Made by a program: the position numbers and the translations under genes. Source: JBBRGK01 sp036741355 (lineage in GTDB: Bacteria; Chloroflexota; Dehalococcoidia; CAUJGQ01). From it: 64,000 nucleotides of DNA. The notes under the pieces were generated by a model. That model was not told where the DNA came from and did not search any database. It was given only the letters and a program-made list of their open reading frames with translations. This document shows, in pieces, positions 60,676 to 64,000 of this stretch. Where the stretch lies: contig DAINSK010000010.1 of NCBI GenBank assembly GCA_036741355.1, positions 1 through 64,000 on the forward strand, written 5' to 3'. Numbering within the stretch: the stretch's first letter is position 1; every line of letters begins with the position of its first letter.

Positions 60676-60919
60676 CCGGCCCCTTCCCTAACGAAGGAAG
60701 GGGCCGGCGGAGTTTACCTCCGGCCCGGCGTGCCCTCACCCCCGACCCCCTCTCCCAATACTGGGAGAGGGGAACTTGTAGTCGGTACTTGGTGCCGCAT
60801 TCCGTCTACTCGTAGGGGCGCATTGCCATGCGCCCGGCTGCGCGCCGACGCTGCAACCAAGCTCGCGCCCACGTTCAATGATCGCCCCTCTCTGTCGCTC
60901 CCTGAGCGATGGAGAGGGG
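60676..60919. repeat. Cluster of three perfect or near-perfect hairpins plus CGACTGC repeat
   Basis: The 309-bp gap 60652-60960 holds no gene but several inverted repeats: CCGGCCCCTTCC/GGAAGGGGCCGG (60676-60707, 12 bp), CCCCTCTCCCA/TGGGAGAGGGG (60747-60772, 11 bp) and CCCCTCTC..TCGCTC/GAGCGA..GAGAGGGG (60885-60919). Between them GGGGCGCATTGCCATGCGCCC forms another short palindrome, and CGACTGCCGACTGCC follows at about 60942. It resembles a nest of interspersed palindromic elements; the first hairpin could also terminate the upstream gene. Confidence 0.75.
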
Positions 60920-60960
60920 AAGGGGGTGAGGTTTCCCGCCACGACTGCCGACTGCCCGCG

Positions 60961-62805
60961 CTACAACACCGACTTCAGGCGCTCCGCGAGTTGAAGGTTG
61001 ATGCCGTCGGTGCCGGCGATCTCGTCGACGCTGGCTTCGCGGATACCTCGAACCGAGCCGAACCTATGGATCAACGCCTGCTTCCGGCGCGGACCAACGC
61101 CCGGGATCTCGTCCAGCGCGGACTTGATGCCTGATTTGGCGCGGACCTGCCGGTGGAACGTGATCGCGAAGCGGTGGGCCTCGTCGCGAATGCGCTGGAT
61201 CAAGTACAGCGCCTGCGACGTACGCGGCAGGATCGTAGGACTGGCCGTGTCGGCGACGTAGATCTCTTCATTCTCTTTGGCGAGACCGGCAACCGGCACG
61301 TCGCCAAGGCCCATGTCGCGGAGCACGTCGAGCGCGGCGCCGAGCTGCGGTTTGCCGCCGTCAATTAGCAGGAGTTCGGGGAGGACGCCCCAACCGCCGC
61401 GCGCTCTCTCCGCATCGCCGCCATCAGTCGCCTCTTTGGCGCGTTTGAAGCGGCGTTGCAGCACCTCGGTCATGCTCAGTACGTCGTTGTTGCCCTCTGT
61501 GTGCTTGATCTTGAAGCGGCGGTACTCCGACGGTTGCGGGCGTCCGTCGACGAACACGACCATGCTTGCCACCTGGTTCGTGCCCTGGGTATGGGAGATG
61601 TCGTAGCACTCGATGCGATGGGGCGCGGACGGCAGGTCAAGCTCGTCGCGCAGCTCCTCGAGTGCGGCAAGCGTCTTGCCCTTGTCGGCCATCCATTTGA
61701 CGCGCAGCATGGCCAGCGCTTCGCTGGCATTTTCGTTGGCCAGCCCGACCAGGTGCTTCTTTTCGCCACGCTGCGGCGCCGCCAGCGTAACCGACCTGCC
61801 GCGCTTCGCCGTCAGCCAGGTCTGCAACAACTCCTTGTTGCCGGCGTCGGCGGGCAGCAAAACCTCGCGCGGAACGTAGACCGCGGACTCGTAAAACTGC
61901 TGCAGGAAGCTCTCAAGCACGCGCGCCTCGGTCTCGTCCCTGGTGCCCTGCAGCACGAAGTGGTCTCGCCCAATCACTTTCGTACCGCGGACGAAGAACA
62001 CCTGCACGCATGCCTCGTCGTCGGCGCGCGCGATGCCGAATACATCCATGTCGGCTGGCGTCGTGAGCGCCATCTGCTGGCGTTCCATCACGCGCTCGAC
62101 CGCCTTGATCTGGTCGCGATATATGGCGGCCCGCTCATAGTCGAACTCGTCGGCGGCGACCGTCATCTTATCGCGAAGCTCGCTAACGACCTCGTCGGTC
62201 CGACCTTCGAGGAATTTGATCACCTGCTGGATGACCTCGTCGTATTCCTCTTTCGTGCAATACGACGTGCAGGGGGCGATACAGCGGTGGATGTAGTAGT
62301 CGAGGCAAGGGCGCGGGTCCGTGCCGGTGATCGTCTTCGTACACGACCGCCACGGGAACAGCTTTTTCACGAGGTCGAGCGTCAGGCGCACCGAGCCCGC
62401 GCTCGCATACGGGCCGAAGTAGCGCGAGCCATCCTTCTCCACCCTGCGCGTGATGTAGACGCGCGGCCACGGGTCGGTGAGGTCGATCTTCAGGTATGGA
62501 TAGTGCTTGTCGTCCTTGAGCCGGATGTTGAAGTACGGTTGGTGCTTCTTGACCAGCGTCGATTCGAGGATCAGCGCCTCCTGCTCGCTGTGGGTGACGA
62601 TGAACTCGAAATCGCTGATCTGCGCCACCAGCCGGCGTGTTTTGCCTTCGAGGCTGCGCGGCGAGCCGAAATAGGACCGCACTCGGTCTTTCAGCCGCGC
62701 CGCCTTGCCGACATAGATGATGTCGCTTTTGGCGTCGCGCATTATGTAGACGCCCGGCTTGGCCGGCAGCGCCTTCAATCGCTCGGAGAATCCGTCAATG
62801 ACCAT
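60961..62805 (-). CDS. uvrC: Excinuclease ABC subunit C
   Basis: 614 aa. N-terminal GIY-YIG nuclease (PGVYIMRDAKSDIIYVGKAA), a UVR motif that contacts UvrB (DEFDYERAAIYRDQIKAVER), the RNase H-like C-terminal nuclease (ECYDISHTQGTNQVASMVVF) and tandem HhH at the end (LDEIPGVGPRRKQALIHRFG). It makes both incisions in nucleotide excision repair. No GAAC-N4-GTTC box was seen upstream, unlike the annealing protein next to it. Confidence 0.96.
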   Translation of the reverse strand: MVIDGFSERLKALPAKPGVYIMRDAKSDIIYVGKAARLKDRVRSYFGSPRSLEGKTRRLVAQISDFEFIVTHSEQEALILESTLVKKHQPYFNIRLKDDKHYPYLKIDLTDPWPRVYITRRVEKDGSRYFGPYASAGSVRLTLDLVKKLFPWRSCTKTITGTDPRPCLDYYIHRCIAPCTSYCTKEEYDEVIQQVIKFLEGRTDEVVSELRDKMTVAADEFDYERAAIYRDQIKAVERVMERQQMALTTPADMDVFGIARADDEACVQVFFVRGTKVIGRDHFVLQGTRDETEARVLESFLQQFYESAVYVPREVLLPADAGNKELLQTWLTAKRGRSVTLAAPQRGEKKHLVGLANENASEALAMLRVKWMADKGKTLAALEELRDELDLPSAPHRIECYDISHTQGTNQVASMVVFVDGRPQPSEYRRFKIKHTEGNNDVLSMTEVLQRRFKRAKEATDGGDAERARGGWGVLPELLLIDGGKPQLGAALDVLRDMGLGDVPVAGLAKENEEIYVADTASPTILPRTSQALYLIQRIRDEAHRFAITFHRQVRAKSGIKSALDEIPGVGPRRKQALIHRFGSVRGIREASVDEIAGTDGINLQLAERLKSVL

Positions 62806-62918
62806 ACATACGCAGTATATCGTCCCAGCACGCCGCCGCGACGACTTCCGTTGACCGGCCTCTGCCGCGCTCCATAGACTCGATTTGGATGAGTGGCGTA
62901 ACCGCCGGAGAGGTAACG

Positions 62919-64000
62919 ATGACGGCCACGGTTGACCCGACCGAGGTTGAGAAACGGGCGCGGCTGGTCGCCCTCGCCGGAGAACTCGCGGACGATTTCG
63001 CGACGCGCGCTGCCGATCACGACCGCGACAACACCTTCCCGTTCGAGAATTTTCAGAAGATGCGCGAGACGAAGTACCTCGCGCTGACCATTCCGGACAG
63101 CCTGGGCGGGCTTGGTGCCGGCATCGTCGATTTCGCCTACTGCCAGGAGCGGCTGGCGCAGGGAGACGGTTCGACCGCGCTGGCCGTCAACATGCACCTC
63201 TTCGGACTCGGCGCCATGCTCGAGGGCGGCGTGCCCGAGGATCCGGCGCGCCAGCTCCTGATCCGAACGGTTGCCGGCAACGGCTGGCTGCTGGGTGGCA
63301 GCCTCACCGAGCCCGAGTCCGGCGGCAACTGGGGCTATCCCGTCACCCGCGCCGAGCCGGTGCCCGGCGGCTACAAGATCAGCGGCCGGAAGATGTTCGC
63401 GAGCATGGCGCCGGCCATGAACTTCTTCCTCGTTAGCGCCACCGTGCCGGGCAAAGACGGAGCGCCGAACGACGTAGGCACCTTCGCAATTCCAAAAGGG
63501 ACGCCCGGTCTGGAGATCGTCGAGACCTGGAACACGCTCGGCATGCGGGCGACCGGCAGCCACGATCTACGGTTAACGGATGTGATCGTGCCGGAACAGA
63601 TGCTGGTGGAACGCCGGCCGCCGGGAAACGTCGACGCGGCCGGCGTAGCGCTGTTCGCGTGGTTTAGCACCAGCATCGCCGCCGTCTACACCGGGATCGC
63701 CATCGCGGCGCGTGACTTCGCCGTCAACTACGCCAAGCAGCGGCGGCCCTCGGTGCTCGAACGCAGCATCGCGCATATGCCCGCCGTCCAGTTCGCCGTC
63801 GCCGATATGGAAGTCATGATCGCGACGGCGCGGGCGCTGACGTTCACGGTCGCCGAAGAGTGGCGGCGTGGCGAGCACCGGGACGCGGCGACGGGCATGG
63901 CGCGCATTCTGCAGCCGAAGTATTACGGCACCACGACCGCCATCCAGATCGTCAACAAGGCGATGGACGTCGTCGGTGGTCTGGGCATCTTCAAGACGAC
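62919..64000 (+). CDS. Acyl-CoA dehydrogenase family protein (partial, runs off the right edge)
   Basis: About 360 residues are present from ATG 62919 (GAGAGG upstream); the C-terminus lies beyond the window. The N-terminal helical domain (AGELADDFATRAADHDRDNT), the beta-domain with GGSLTEPESGGNWGYPVTRA and YKISGRKMFASMAP, and the C-terminal helical domain with VNKAMDVVGGLGIF are in order. FAD-dependent; substrate unknown (the flavin monooxygenase-like branch with similar sequence is an alternative). It is intact here, unlike the broken relative at 40081. Confidence 0.9.
   Translation, partial: MTATVDPTEVEKRARLVALAGELADDFATRAADHDRDNTFPFENFQKMRETKYLALTIPDSLGGLGAGIVDFAYCQERLAQGDGSTALAVNMHLFGLGAMLEGGVPEDPARQLLIRTVAGNGWLLGGSLTEPESGGNWGYPVTRAEPVPGGYKISGRKMFASMAPAMNFFLVSATVPGKDGAPNDVGTFAIPKGTPGLEIVETWNTLGMRATGSHDLRLTDVIVPEQMLVERRPPGNVDAAGVALFAWFSTSIAAVYTGIAIAARDFAVNYAKQRRPSVLERSIAHMPAVQFAVADMEVMIATARALTFTVAEEWRRGEHRDAATGMARILQPKYYGTTTAIQIVNKAMDVVGGLGIFKT

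Noticed and set aside
61456..62877. 473-codon forward open frame over uvrC
   Set aside because: It is antisense to a complete uvrC with all domains; high GC creates such long shadows.
62775..63563. Reverse open frame of 262 codons
   Set aside because: Antisense to the acyl-CoA dehydrogenase whose forward translation shows all family motifs.

Overview
The window is a GC-rich (roughly 60-65 %) bacterial chromosome segment with dense coding on both strands. Gene content and style fit a Chloroflexota lineage. The clues are many CaiB/BaiF CoA-transferases, fumarylacetoacetate-hydrolase, NIPSNAP and acyl-CoA dehydrogenase genes, the ffh-rpsP-khpA-rimM and lspA-rluD-gltX clusters, a Gram-positive type LexA box (GAAC-N4-GTTC), and a sortase. 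The phylum call is an inference from style; no rRNA or phylogenetic marker was searched.

Layout. 0-13.7 kb is core: cinA C-terminal domain, an ECF sigma factor with membrane neighbours, an EamA transporter, a sortase, a sulfite-oxidase-like molybdoenzyme, lspA-rluD-gltX followed by tRNA-Gln(CTG) and tRNA-Glu(CTC), an MFS transporter, threonine aldolase and a lipoprotein. 13.7-26.5 kb is an accessory defence island, partly A+T-rich. It holds a NucS-like nuclease, a 327-aa unknown with a LexA-box-like palindrome in its leader, a two-gene operon of a Mrr-like restriction nuclease and a Shedu-type (DUF4263) nuclease, a small PD-(D/E)XK protein, a single-chain restriction-modification enzyme, and intact and decayed toxin-antitoxin genes (DUF5615, DUF433, PIN, XRE-ImmA). 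The island ends at tRNA-Gly(TCC).

26.7-33.7 kb carries a complete acetoin-dehydrogenase-type operon (acoA-acoB-acoX-acoC-lpd). It lies between the intact tRNA-Gly and a 25-nt copy of that tRNA's 3' end, which looks like attachment-site duplication around an integrated metabolic island. 33.8-46.8 kb is catabolic and transport: FAH hydrolase, two enoyl-CoA hydratases, a split TPP decarboxylase-like enzyme, two CoA-transferases, TMEM165/GDT1 and MntP-type metal exporters, and an MFS exporter. Several broken genes lie among them (an acyl-CoA dehydrogenase with two frameshifts and an orphan CoA-transferase C-terminus).

46.8-64 kb returns to housekeeping: Fpg/Nei glycosylase, Mrp/ApbC, rimM-khpA-rpsP-ffh, an orphan GAF-GAF-PAS histidine kinase, GAPDH, a thiol-dioxygenase-like cupin, enolase, XerD and UvrC. 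Between xerD and uvrC is a putative Rad52-like annealing protein whose promoter spacer holds a perfect LexA-box palindrome. The window ends inside an acyl-CoA dehydrogenase gene.
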